A stretch of DNA of 52,628 bases, taken from positions 1-52,628 of the forward strand of contig NZ_SMJZ01000034.1 in the NCBI RefSeq assembly GCF_004348345.1. The letters run 5' to 3'. Both the position numbers and the translations under genes were made by a program. Each line of letters starts with the position of its first letter. Within the stretch, counting starts at the first letter, position 1. Under the pieces are notes generated by a model, which was given only the letters and a program-made list of their open reading frames with translations, ran no database searches and was not told the DNA's origin. This DNA comes from Nonomuraea longispora. Lineage in GTDB: Bacteria > Actinomycetota > Actinomycetes > Streptosporangiales > Streptosporangiaceae. Positions 8,259-19,200 of this stretch are shown here, in pieces.

Positions 8259-10111
8259 GTCGGCTCCATAGCGCTGGTCGGACCAGCCTTGTGGACCGCT
8301 TCGCCGAGGGCGATCCGTTCGGTGGATTGGAAGGCGCGCCACATGTCGGCGTAGAGGCCGTCCGCGGAGATGAGATCCTCGTGGCGGCCGCGCTCGGTGA
8401 TGCGGCCGTCGTCGACGACAAGGATCTGATCGGCGCCCGCGATCGTCGACAGCCGGTGCGCGATGATGACCACTGTCCGGTCGGTGACCAGCGTGTCGAT
8501 CGCCGCCTGCAGGGCCACCTCGTTCTCCGGGTCGACGAACGCGGTGGCCTCGTCGAGAACCACGATCTCGGTGCCCTTGAGCAGGGTGCGGGCGATGGCG
8601 AGGCGCTGGAGCTCGCCCCCGGACAGACGGCTTCCGTGCTGGCCGATCCTGCTCCGGTAGCCGTCCGGCAGGGCGGTGACGAACTCATGTGCACGGGCGG
8701 CGCGGCAGGCCGCCTCCAGCTCGGCGTCCGTGGCATCGGGTCTGGCGAGCCTGAGATTGGCCTCGACGGTGTCGTCGAACAGGAACGTCTCCTGGAAGAC
8801 GAACGACACGTGCCGCATGAGCTGTGAGAACGGGATCTCCTTGACGTCGGTCCCGCCGACCAGGACCGCACCCTCCCGCGCGTCGAAGAACCGGCAGATC
8901 AGGCGGGCCACCGTGCTCTTCCCGGCGCCGGACGGGCCGACCAGCGCCGTGATGGTGCGTGGTGCCGCGTGGAATGTCACGCCGGTCAGGGCGTCGCGGT
9001 CAGCCCCGTCGTAGCCGAAGGCCACGTCGCGGAACTCCACCGAGGCGTCGCGAAGTTCCGCGTCGTGGTCGGCCTCGGGCAGCTCTCCAGCGTCCTTCAG
9101 CTCGTTGATGAGCTGCGCGCCGTACGACAGAACGGTGAGCTGCGCCGCGAAGTCCTGCAGCTTGACCACCGATCCGCCGTACCCGAGTCCGATGACGAAG
9201 AAGAACAGCAGCTCGGTTGCGCCGATGGCGTCGTTCGCCCACAGCAGGAGGCCCACGGGCACGATCGTGATCGCCGTGGCCGACGTCAGCGTGAAGAACG
9301 CCGTATAGAGGGGAAGGAACGCCTTCCCCCAGTCGGCCTGGTATTTCGCGGCGCCGTGGATCGCGTCCTGGGTCTCGGCGAACGTGGCGTCCGTCCGGTT
9401 GAACATCCGCACTATCGGCAGCCCGCGCACCATCTCGACGATGGAGCCGTTCATCCGCCCCATGGCGGCCATGTAGCCGCCCATCTTGCCCTGGGAAGCC
9501 CGCATTCCGTGGTTCATCAGCGCGAAGGCGACGACGAGGCCGGCGACGGCGGCCAGTGCCATCCGCCAGTCGACGACGAGCATCCAGATCGTGGAGGCGA
9601 CCACCACGACCACCGCGGCGACCACGTCGGGGATCGCGTGGGCGAGGAACAGCTCCAGCCTTTCGACATCGTCCGACAGGGTGCGCTGGATCTCCCCCGA
9701 CCGCTTGGACACGACCTTGCCCAGCGGGACCCGGCCGAGCCGTTCCCCGATCCGCAGCCGCAGGCGGTACAGCGTTCCGAACGCCGCCCGATGGGAGATC
9801 AGCATGGCGAGGCCCATGAGGACGTACTGGCCCGCCACGAGCGCCAGGGCGGCCCAGGCAAGCCCGAACAGGTAATCCCCTCCCGCGCTCCCGTCGAGGA
9901 GAGCGCTGATGGCGAGGTAGATGACGTAGAAGGGCCCGAGCTGGCACAGCGTGCCCAGCGTGGAGAGAAGCGCCGCCAGGGCGTACCGGCCGGCGTCGTC
10001 CCGGGCGAACGGCAGCAGCAGCGCGACCCGAGACGCGACGGTGCTCTCCGATGCCGCCCGCGGTGGAGCGTCGGCCTGGGGCGAAGCCTGTTCGACGGTT
10101 TCCGTGCTCAT
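8255..10111 (-). CDS. ABC half-transporter, fused membrane and ATPase domains (YbtP-like), siderophore cluster
   Basis: 618 aa from the ATG at 10111, which overlaps the salicylate synthase stop (ATGA); longer readings lack a ribosome site and start inside that gene. The membrane domain is exporter-type with six helices (about residues 30-330). The ATPase has Walker A GPSGAGKST, signature LSGGELQRLAIARTL and a Walker B/D-loop IVVLDEATAFVDPENE. That FVDP D-loop differs from the SALDP of its partner, a hint of an asymmetric heterodimer. Role inferred from the operon: transport of the metallophore or its metal complex. Confidence 0.87.
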   Translation of the reverse strand: MSTETVEQASPQADAPPRAASESTVASRVALLLPFARDDAGRYALAALLSTLGTLCQLGPFYVIYLAISALLDGSAGGDYLFGLAWAALALVAGQYVLMGLAMLISHRAAFGTLYRLRLRIGERLGRVPLGKVVSKRSGEIQRTLSDDVERLELFLAHAIPDVVAAVVVVVASTIWMLVVDWRMALAAVAGLVVAFALMNHGMRASQGKMGGYMAAMGRMNGSIVEMVRGLPIVRMFNRTDATFAETQDAIHGAAKYQADWGKAFLPLYTAFFTLTSATAITIVPVGLLLWANDAIGATELLFFFVIGLGYGGSVVKLQDFAAQLTVLSYGAQLINELKDAGELPEADHDAELRDASVEFRDVAFGYDGADRDALTGVTFHAAPRTITALVGPSGAGKSTVARLICRFFDAREGAVLVGGTDVKEIPFSQLMRHVSFVFQETFLFDDTVEANLRLARPDATDAELEAACRAARAHEFVTALPDGYRSRIGQHGSRLSGGELQRLAIARTLLKGTEIVVLDEATAFVDPENEVALQAAIDTLVTDRTVVIIAHRLSTIAGADQILVVDDGRITERGRHEDLISADGLYADMWRAFQSTERIALGEAVHKAGPTSAMEPT

Positions 10112-11457
10112 GCCTTCGTTGCTCCTTCCGTACGGGCCCGCAGGTGTGGAGCGACGCTGCGGAGCTTCTCGCAGGTCTCCTCCCACTCCCGCTCGGGCGT
10201 GGACTGGCCCATGATTCCGGCGCCGGCCCGCAGCCAGTTGCGGCCGTCACGCTGGAAGACCGTGCGCAAGGTCAGGGCGGCGTCCAGGGTCCCGTCGGCG
10301 TCGGTCATGAAGACCGCACCGCCGTACAGTCCCCGCGGCGCGCTCTCGCGGTCGCGGATCACGTCCAGGGCCGCGGCCTTGGGCACACCCGTGGCCGTCA
10401 CAGCCGGGAAGAGCGCGGCGAAGGCCGACCACGGGGGTACCCCGTCCCGCAGTTTCCCGGAAACGCGCGAGGCGATGTGCTGGACGGCGCCGCGTTTCCG
10501 GATCGCCATGAACTCGCCGATGGACACGGTCCCGCCGTCGCAGACCTCGGCGAGCTCCTCGAAGGCGAGCCGGACGGAGACGGCATGCTCGATCACCTCC
10601 TTCGGATCGTTCAGCAACTGCTCGCGGAGCCGGGTGTTCTCGCCGGGGTCCTGGCCGAGTGCCCTGGTTCCGGCCAGGGGCTGGGTGCTGATCCGCCGGT
10701 CGGAGCCGATCTCGACGACGGTCTCCGGGCTGAATCCGGCGGCCCGCCATCCGCCCATGTCGAACAGGAACGACCGGGCCGGAGTCGCCGCCGTGCGGCC
10801 TGCGAGATAGGTGGCGAACAGGTCCAGGCCGTCCGGGAGGGGGAGAACCCGGGACAGCACCGCCTTGTTCAGCCGGCCCGCCTTGATGTCCTCGACGGTT
10901 CGGGCGACCGCCCTGCGGTACGGCTCCGCCCCGGCGTCCAGCGAGACAGGCAGCGGATGGACGGCCGGTGCCGCCTCCGTCCGTGCGAGAAGCTGCGCCG
11001 CGCGGCGCAGGTCCTCCTCGGAGGCGGCGCGGATCCGGGCTCCGCCCCGAGTGAGCTCCACCTCGACCCGCGGGAGGAAGAGGTGGAACAACGGCCCGGG
11101 GCCCGGGGCCTTCCCCCGAAGGAGATGCGCGAGCTCGAAGGAGGCCCATCCGTAGCCGCGCCAGCCCGCGTCCGGCAGGGCCGCGAGCAGTTCGGTGACC
11201 CGCTCCAGGGGTTTGCCCGCGGTGGGGGTCTCGTATCCGTGTCCGCCGCTCCGCGCCCGGACCCGTTCGGCGTCGACCGTCACCGAGCCGGCCAGACCGG
11301 TCGCGAAGTGCCACGTGCCCCGGCGTTCGTACACGGCGTACTGGTCGCCGATCCCCGACCGGGCCAGCCGTACCGCGGCCGAGGCGGGGTCTCCCGGCAA
11401 CTCCACGTGCGCCTCGTGAGCCGGCCGCGGGACGGCGGCCGCCCAGCCGGCGGTCAT
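10108..11457 (-). CDS. Salicylate synthase (MbtI/Irp9/YbtS-type, chorismate-utilising)
   Basis: 449 aa, the full size of the MbtI/Irp9 class that converts chorismate to isochorismate and then to salicylate plus pyruvate in one active site. The C-terminal half carries the family signature: TGVPKAAALD, then APRGLYGGAV, DAALTLRTVF, WLRAGAGIMGQSTPEREWEE and ETCEKL. The glutamates of the PEREWEETCEK region are the Mg2+ ligands in this fold. It is coupled by ATGA to the ligase upstream and to the ABC gene downstream. It supplies the aryl cap for the NRPS. Confusion with anthranilate synthase component I is unlikely because there is no amidotransferase partner and the context is a salicyl-NRPS cluster. 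Confidence 0.92.
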   Translation of the reverse strand: MTAGWAAAVPRPAHEAHVELPGDPASAAVRLARSGIGDQYAVYERRGTWHFATGLAGSVTVDAERVRARSGGHGYETPTAGKPLERVTELLAALPDAGWRGYGWASFELAHLLRGKAPGPGPLFHLFLPRVEVELTRGGARIRAASEEDLRRAAQLLARTEAAPAVHPLPVSLDAGAEPYRRAVARTVEDIKAGRLNKAVLSRVLPLPDGLDLFATYLAGRTAATPARSFLFDMGGWRAAGFSPETVVEIGSDRRISTQPLAGTRALGQDPGENTRLREQLLNDPKEVIEHAVSVRLAFEELAEVCDGGTVSIGEFMAIRKRGAVQHIASRVSGKLRDGVPPWSAFAALFPAVTATGVPKAAALDVIRDRESAPRGLYGGAVFMTDADGTLDAALTLRTVFQRDGRNWLRAGAGIMGQSTPEREWEETCEKLRSVAPHLRARTEGATKA

Positions 11458-13079
11458 GACCGGGCCTTCGCGACAGGGGACGCCACCATGGCGGCCAGCG
11501 CGCGCTTGTCGGTCTTGCCGACCCTGGTCACCGGAAAGGCGTCGACGACCTCGACCCGGTCGGGGATCTTGTACGGCGCGACGCCACAGTCACGAAGGAA
11601 CACCGCGACCTCGCTCCGCCCTATGGGCGGGCTGCCGGACGCGGCGATGACGAAGGCGCACGTGCGCTCACCGAGCAGGTCGTCCGGCACGGCGACCACC
11701 GCCGCGTCGGCCACCGCCGGATGGGTGAGGAGGTGTTCTTCGAGCTCGACGGCGGCGATCTTGTCTCCGCCCCGGTTGATCTGTTCCTTCACCCGTCCCT
11801 CCACGACCAGATGGCCGGTCGGGGTCATCCGGACCAGGTCGCCCGTGCGGTAGAAGCCGTCCTCGGTGAAGGAGACGGCGTTGTGCTCGGGAGCCCGGTA
11901 GTAGCCGCGCAGCGTGTACGGCCCCCGCGTGAGCAGGTGGCCGAGTTCGCCGGGAGAGACGTCGGCATCGTCCTCGTCGACGATGCGGATCTCGTCGCCG
12001 GGCGACAGCGGGCGCCCCTGGGTGTGCAGCACCACGTCCTCGGGCGCGTCCGGCTCGGTGAAGTTGAGCAGACCCTCGGCCATGCCGAAGACCTGCTGGA
12101 GCACGGGGCCGAACGCGTCCCGTACCAGCCTGGCGTGTTCGGGGAGCAGGCGGGCGCCCCCCACCTGCAGGAGCCGCAGGGAAGAGAGGTCCGAGCCGGA
12201 CCACTCGGTCGCCTCGGCCCACATCCGGGCGGTGGGCGGGACCAGCGCGGTGACCGTCACGCGTTCCCGTGCGATGACGTCGAAGACCTCGTCCGGCGCG
12301 ACGGCGTTGGTGAGCAGGGCAGTGGCCCCGGCGTGCAGTGCCCCAAGCACACCCGGGCAGGCCAGCGCGAAGTTGTGGGAGACCGGTAGGGCCGCCAGGT
12401 ACACGTCGTCCGGACCCAGCCCGCACAGCTCGGCACTCGCCCGGATGTTGTAGAGGTAGTCGTCGTGGGTCCGGGGGATGAGCTTGGGGAGCCCTGTGGT
12501 CCCGCCCGAGACCAGCATGACCGCCACGTCTGAGGGGGCGGCTCCGCCGTGGTCGCGCCCGGGGGCGGCGTACAGATCGGTCAGGTCGATGAAGGGCCCG
12601 GGTGCGCCGTCGACGACGACGTGCCGCAGGCCGGGCACGTCGTCACGGACCTGCGCCGCGAGCTCCCGGTAGTCGAACCTGGCATGCTCGTCCGGGATCA
12701 CATAGGCGACGGCCCCGGACTGCCGGCACAGGTGGACGATCTCGTTGCGCCGGTGCAGGGGGAGGGCGAGTACGGCGACCGCCCCGATGCGCTGGAGCGC
12801 GAAGAACACGGTCAGGAACGTCGCGACGTTCGGAAGCTGCACGACGACCCGGTCGCCGGGCGACAGATCGAGCCCGGACAGGCCGGCGGCGAGCCTGCCC
12901 GCGGCGGCGTCCAGGTCAGCGTAGGTGATCCGGTTCGCGGCGTCCACCACGGCCGGGTGGTCGGATCGGTCCCGGGCGCGCCGTCTTAACAGCTCGTCGA
13001 AGGTCTCGCCATGCCAGTAACCGGCCTTCCGGTAGTGCTCGGCGAGCTCAGGCGGCCAGGGGACGCAGCCTTCGAGCAT
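11454..13079 (-). CDS. Salicyl-AMP ligase (YbtE/MbtA-type), loads the aryl carrier domain
   Basis: 541 aa from the ATG at 13079 (MLEGCVPWPPE, the usual N-terminus of the DhbE/EntE/YbtE family); a longer reading from 13148 would run through the Fur-type operator. Adenylation motifs: P-loop LVSGGTTGLPKLIPRTH, the GMAEG core, YRTGD, and a C-terminal lysine in VGKTDKRAL. Two pocket residues discriminate salicylate from 2,3-dihydroxybenzoate: Cys241 (HNFALACPG) and Leu338 (AEGLLNFT), where DHB-specific DhbE has Ser240 and Val337. It therefore should make salicyl-AMP and transfer it to the ArCP of the divergent NRPS. First gene of the leftward operon. Confidence 0.92.
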   Translation of the reverse strand: MLEGCVPWPPELAEHYRKAGYWHGETFDELLRRRARDRSDHPAVVDAANRITYADLDAAAGRLAAGLSGLDLSPGDRVVVQLPNVATFLTVFFALQRIGAVAVLALPLHRRNEIVHLCRQSGAVAYVIPDEHARFDYRELAAQVRDDVPGLRHVVVDGAPGPFIDLTDLYAAPGRDHGGAAPSDVAVMLVSGGTTGLPKLIPRTHDDYLYNIRASAELCGLGPDDVYLAALPVSHNFALACPGVLGALHAGATALLTNAVAPDEVFDVIARERVTVTALVPPTARMWAEATEWSGSDLSSLRLLQVGGARLLPEHARLVRDAFGPVLQQVFGMAEGLLNFTEPDAPEDVVLHTQGRPLSPGDEIRIVDEDDADVSPGELGHLLTRGPYTLRGYYRAPEHNAVSFTEDGFYRTGDLVRMTPTGHLVVEGRVKEQINRGGDKIAAVELEEHLLTHPAVADAAVVAVPDDLLGERTCAFVIAASGSPPIGRSEVAVFLRDCGVAPYKIPDRVEVVDAFPVTRVGKTDKRALAAMVASPVAKARS

Positions 13080-13132
13080 GGGTTGTCCGCCTCTCAAGGC
13101 TCTTGCAACGGATGGGGCAATGAATATAGATA

Positions 13133-13147
13133 TGGTAATCATTATCA
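13133..13147. promoter_or_regulatory. Fur-superfamily (Zur/Fur) 7-1-7 operator between the divergent biosynthetic operons
   Basis: TGGTAATCATTATCA has inverted 7-base arms (6 of 7 pairs) around one central base, embedded in AT-rich GATATGG...ATCAATC, conspicuous in this GC-rich DNA. It is 53 bases upstream of the ligase start and 76 upstream of the NRPS1 start, where one metal-bound repressor could shut both operons. The spacing matches Zur and Fur boxes. No IdeR/DmdR-type TTAGGTTAGGCTAACCTAA iron box is seen between 13080 and 13223. Confidence 0.65.
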
Positions 13148-13223
13148 ATCAGACATGCCCGAAATTTCTAGAGATCTCGCGTTGAGCCGCTGCCGCTTGC
13201 TCCGAACCTGATTGGGATCGAAC

Positions 13224-16200
13224 ATGAACGAGCCACTGTCCGTCAGCCCGGACGATCTCCGCGTCGCGGTCGGTGAACTGGCCGAGGCTTCGGCGGAGCA
13301 GGTGTCAGAGGACACCGACCTCTTCACCCTCGGATTCGACTCGATCCGGCTGATGCGGCTCGTCGGCTGGCTACGACGGCAAGGTGTCGCCGTGAGCTTC
13401 GCCGACCTCGCCGAACACACGACCGTCGGGGAGTGGTGGTCGGTCATCCGAGAGAGCGGCCCACGCCGGGACGTCACCGCGCCGCGCCCGGACGTCGACG
13501 AGGCCGGGGTGTTCGATCTTGCGGTGATGCAGCACGCCTTCTGGGTCGGGCGGGCCGAGAACCAGCGGCTCGGGGGAGTCGCCGCGCACTTCTACACCGA
13601 GTTCGACATGGGGTTCGACGTGAGGTTCGACGCGGGGTCCGACACGAGCGAAGGCCCCGGCGTGGACCCGGGGCGGCTGGAACCGGCGGTGCGGGCTCTG
13701 TTCGCCCGCCACGGCATGCTCAGGGTCAGGATCGGCGACGACGGGCGTCAGCGGATCGGCGAGCAGCCGAACTGGCCCGGCCTGCGCGTTCACGACCTGC
13801 GAGGCATGGAGACGGCCGAGGCCGAGCGGCGGCTCGCCGCCACCAGGGAGTCGCTCTCCCACCGGATCATGGACATCGCGTCCGGCGAGGTCTTCGACAT
13901 CCAGCTCAGCCTCTTCGACGGCGGCAGCCGGTTGCACGTGAACCTCGACATGGTGGCGGCCGACGCGCTCAGCCTGAGGGTTCTGCTGGCGGACCTGTCC
14001 GAGCTGTACACCAATGGGGCGGACGCCGACCTGCCCCCGCTCGGCTACAGCTATCCCCGGTATCGCGCGGAACGTGCCGCGACCAGCCGCGAGGAGCGCG
14101 AGCAGGCCGCCGCATGGTGGCGGAAGCGGCTCGCCGACCTTCCCGGGCCGCCGGCCCTCCCCGTCGTCCCCGACGACAGCGCGGGTGCGACGCCGACTGT
14201 GGTACGCAGGCATCACTGGATCGCACCGGCCGGTCGGCAGCGGCTACGCGAGTGGGCACACCAGCGCGGGCTCACCCCCGCGGTGGTCCTCGCGACGGCG
14301 TTCGCCGAGGTGATCGCCCGGTGGAGCGCCACCGACCGGTTCCTGCTCAACCTGCCGACCTTCGACCGCGAGCCTCTTCACGACGACGTGGGCCGGCTCG
14401 TCGGGGACTTCTCCAGCTCGGTGCTGCTCGATGTGGACCTGGCCGAGGCGATGCCGTTCTCCGCCCGGGCCGCCCGCGTGCAGAAGGACCTCCGGGAGGC
14501 GATGGGCCACGCCGCCTACACCGGGGTGGAGGTGCTGCGCGATCTGACCAGGGCGAACGGCGGCGAGGTCGTGCTCGCGCCCGTGGTGTTCACCAGCGCG
14601 CTGGAGCTCGGCGAGTTGTTCGCACCTGATGTACGGCGGTGCTTCGGGGAGCCGTCATGGATCATCTCGCAGGGGCCGCAGGTCTGGCTGGACGCGCAGG
14701 CGACCGAACTCGACGACGGGTTGCTGGTCAACTGGGACGCCCGCGAATCGGTGTTCCCGCCCGGCCTCCTCGACGCGATGTTCAAGGCGTTCGTCGATCT
14801 GGTCGGGGCGCTGATCGCGGATCGCACCTCCTGGGACGCGCCGGCTCCGCGCGGTCTGCCCGCCGCCCAGCGGCCGGTGCGCGAGCGGGTCAACGACAAC
14901 GACGGTCCCGCTGCCGGAGGCCCCCTCCACGAGCGGTTCTTCCGGCTCGCCGAGGATGGGCCCGACCGGATCGCCCTGGTCTGGACCACGCCGGGGGACG
15001 GCGGCACGGACGGATCGATGACCTACGGCGAGCTGTCGCTGCGGGCCCGCCGGGTCGCCGGCCTGCTCCACGCCCGTGGGATCCGGCCAGGGGACACGGT
15101 CGGGATCACCCTCCCGAAGGGCCCGGACCAGGTGGTGGCCGTGCTGGGGGCGCTCGCCGCCGGGGCGGCGTACGTGCCCTCCGGGCTCGACGTTCCTCCG
15201 GCGCGACGCGCTCACGTGTACGGCGCGGCGGGTGTCACGCACGTTCTGACCGACCAGGAACATGACTGGCCGCCGGGTGTCACGTCGATCCCCATGGAGG
15301 ACGCGGTCAGGTTCGCGCCGCTGCCGGACATCGCGCACGTCGACCCCGAGGCGGTCATGTACGTGCTGTTCACCTCCGGCTCGACCGGCGTGCCCAAGGG
15401 CGTGGAGGTGCCGCACCGAGCCGTCGCCAACACGATCGACGCGGTCAATGACGTGTTCGGCGTGGACGGTTCGGACCGGACCATGACGCTTTCGTCGCTC
15501 GACTTCGATCTGTCCGCCTACGACATGTTCGCCTTCCTTTCCCGCGGAGGCAGTGTGGCCGTACTCCATGAGGAGCAGCGCCGGGACGCACGCGCGTGGG
15601 CGCGAATGCTGCGCCGATGGGACGTGACGGTGGTGAGTTGTGTGCCGGCGCTGCTGGACATGCTGCTCGTGGCCGGCTCACGGGACCTTCCGGGATCGCG
15701 GCTGAGGCTGGTCATGCTGGGGGGCGACTGGGTCACCGTCGACCTGCCCGGGCGCCTGCGCGAACTTGTCCCTGGCTGCCGGTTCGCCGGGCTCGGCGGG
15801 ATGACCGAGGCGGCGATTCACACCACGGTCCGCGAAGTCGATCAGGTGGACCCGGCGTGGCGGGCCGTGCCGTACGGGCGTCCGCTGCGCAACATGCGGT
15901 GCCGGGTCGCTGATGCGCGAGGGGAGGACCGTCCCGACTGGGTGCCGGGGGAGCTGTGGGTCTCGGGCCCCGGCGTCGCGAGGGGATACCGGGGCGATCC
16001 GGAACGGACGGCGGAGAAATTCGTCGAGGTGGACGGCCGACGCTGGTATCGCACCGGTGACCTGGCCCGCTACCTGCCCGATGGCACGCTGGAGTTCCTG
16101 GGCCGCTCCGATCACCAAGTGAAGATCCGCGGGCATCGGATCGAACTGGGGGAGATCGAGGCGCATCTGGCCGCCCACCCGGGCGTGGGCAGGGCGATCG

Positions 16201-19200
16201 CCACTGTCGTGGAAGTGGCGGCGGGCCCCCGGCTCGCCGCGGCCGTCGTGGCATCCGACCCCGAAACGCCGGGTCGGCTGGAAGCGGATTCCCTGCGCCA
16301 CTGGCTCGGTGAGCGGGTTCCCCGATACATGGTTCCCGAAGTGATTCGCGTCCTGGAAGGCCTCCCCCTGACCGGGAACGGGAAGATCGACCGCAAGGCC
16401 ATCCACGCGGCGTTCGCCCTCGCCGGACGGGACGACGGGTTCGAGCCGCCCGTGGGGGTGGTCGAGGAGACGGTGGCGGCGCTCTGGCGCGAGCTGCTCG
16501 GTGCGGAACGGGTCGGCCGCCGTGACGGCTTCTTCGCGCTGGGCGGGGACAGCCTGCTCGCCACCCGGCTCGTGAACAGGCTCCGCGAGGCAGGGATGAG
16601 GGGCGCTGAAATCGCCCACCTGTTCGAGACGCCTGCACTCGCCGAGTTCGCCGAGGCCCTGACCCCAGGTGCGGGCGAGGCGACGCCGGTGCTCGTCCCC
16701 GATGCCGGCCGCCGCTTCGATCCGTTCCCGCTGACCGAGGTGCAGCAGGCGTACTGGCTGGGCCGCTCGGAGGGGCTCGCGCTCGGCGGCGTTCCCGCGG
16801 TCTTCCGGCTCACCTTCGACGGGGCGGGCGTGGACCTGGACCGGCTGCGCCAGGCCCTGGAGCGGCTGGTCGCCCGGCATGACATGCTGCGGGCCGTCAT
16901 CGGGGACGACGGCACCCAGAGGATCCTGCCCGAGACGCCCCCGGTCACCATCCAGGTCCTTGACGCGGCCGTCCCCGATCCGGAGTTCCTGTACGGATGG
17001 GCCGGTGAGCCCGGACGGTGGCCGCTGTTCGACGTGCGCGCGGTCCGTTACGGTGACGGCCGTACCAGGCTGGCCGTGAGCGTGGACGCGGTCGCGTTCG
17101 ACGCGCTCAGCGTCAACACCATGATCGCCGAACTCGCGCAGCTCTACGCCGAGCCCGCCGCGGAGCTTCCCCCGATAGGGGTGACCTTCCGCGATCACGT
17201 GATGAACACACCCCCCTCGGACCGGACGGCGGCCGAGGCCTACTGGCGGGAGCGTCTGGCCGAATTGCCGCCCGGCCCTCAGCTGCCTCTCGACGCCAAT
17301 CCCGCCGCGGTCCGCCCGCGGTTCACGCGACGCGCGGCCGGCGTGCCGGTCGGCCGGTGGAAAAAGATCAAGGAGCGGGCGCGGGAGCACGGCCTGACAC
17401 CGTCGGTGGTGCTGCTGGAATGCTACGGGCGGGTGCTGTCCAGGTGGAGCGACCGGCAGGACCTGACCGTCAACCTCACTCTGTTCGACCGGCACGACGT
17501 CCACCCCGACATCGGCCGGGTGCTCGGCGACTTCACCACCTTGCTGCCTCTGGAGTACCGGCCCGTGAAGGGGGAGGGATGGCTGGTGGCGGCGCGTCGC
17601 CTCCAGGCGCGGCTCGGCCGGGACCTGGAGCATCGGGCGGTGTCGTCGATCTGGGTGCAGCGCGAGCTGGCCCGTGGCACGGATGCCCCCTCCGCGGCGT
17701 TCCCCGTCGTCTTCACCAGCACGCTCGGCCTGGGAGGGGAGCCGTTCTCCGGGCTGCCCGAGGCGTTTCCGCGCTGGGTGGGGGGCGCCTCGCAGACCCC
17801 GCAGGTATGGCTGGACCACCAGCTCTTCGAGCACGAAGGTGAACTCCAGCTGGTGTGGGACGCCGTCGACGAGCTGTTTCCGCCAGGCGTGCTCGACGCC
17901 ATGTTCGCCGCGTACCGGGACCTGCTGGTGTGGCTGGGCGACGAAGAGGATTGGTCGCGGCGTCCGGTCATGGCTCTCCCCGTGGAACAGCGCCTGGCCC
18001 GGGAGCGGGTGAACGCGACGACCGGCCAGGAATCGGGGCGGTTGCTCCACCAGGCGTTCTTCGAACGCGCCGAGGCCGATCCCGGGCATACGGCGCTGCT
18101 GTGCCGCGACGGGGAGCAGGTGTCCTACGGTGTCCTCGCCGATCGGGCCCTGCGGGTGGCGGCGCTGCTGGCCGGTCGAGGAGTGAGGCCCGGGGATCCG
18201 GTGGCGGTCAGCCTGCCGAAGGGGCCGGACCAGATCGCAGCGGTCCTGGGAACGCTCGCCGCCGGCGGAGTCTATGTGCCGGTGGGGGTGGACCAGCCCG
18301 AGTTGCGCCGCCGGAGTCTGATGGAGAGAGCCGGGGTCGTCACCGTGCTCGACGACCTCGCCGGGGCGGACCAGTGCGAGCCGCTGTCCAGCCCGGTGGT
18401 GGTCGCCCCTGAGGCACTCGCGTACGTGATCTTCACCTCCGGCTCCACGGGTGAGCCGAAGGGGGTGGAGATCTCCCACCGCAGTGCGGTCAACACGGTC
18501 GACGACATTGTGCAGCGTTATGGGGTCGGCCCCGCTGACCGGGTCCTGGCCGTCTCGGCACTGGACTTCGACCTGTCCGTGTTCGATGTCTTCGGGCTGC
18601 TCGGCGCCGGAGGCGCGCTGGTGCTGATCGGTGAGGACGATCGCCGCGACGCGCAACGCTGGGTGGAACTGGTGCGCCGGCACAGGGTGACGGTGTGGAA
18701 CACCGTGCCCGCGTTGCTGGAGATGCTGGTGACCGTGGCGGAGATGGACCGCTCGCTGCCCGGCTCACTCCGGCTGGCCATGGTGTCGGGAGATTGGGTC
18801 GGCCTGGACCTGCCCGGCCGGCTCCGTTCGCTGGTGCCGGGCTGCGACTTCATCGCGCTGGGAGGAGCGACCGAGGCGTCGATCTGGTCGAACGCCTTCG
18901 AGGTGACGTACGTGAACCCGGAATGGTCGTCGATTCCGTACGGATATCCGCTGCGCAACCAGCGGTTCCGCGTGATGGACCAGGAGGATCGCGACTGCCC
19001 GGACTGGGTGCCCGGTGAGCTGTGGATCGGCGGAATCGGCGTCGCCGCCGGATACCGGGGCGACCAGGAGCGGACGGCGGACAAGTTCGTCGAGGACGAC
19101 GCGGGGCGCTGGTACCGGACCGGTGATCTGGGCCGGTACTGGCCTGACGGCACGCTGGAGTTCCTTGGCCGCAGGGACACACAGGTCAAGGTGCGCGGGC

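Noticed and set aside
8969..11853. Two long plus-strand open frames over the ABC and salicylate synthase genes
   Set aside because: Low-complexity translation with no family motif; minus-strand genes there have complete diagnostic motifs.
13080..13148. Upstream extension of the salicyl-AMP ligase to an ATG at 13148
   Set aside because: Would add 23 residues with no family counterpart and place the Fur-type operator inside the coding region.
15678..18683. 1001-codon minus-strand open frame inside NRPS1
   Set aside because: Antisense shadow: His/Pro/Gln-rich, no domains, exactly opposite A1-PCP1-Cy2-A2 motifs. Similar long shadows lie opposite 18765-20870 and 23333-25726.
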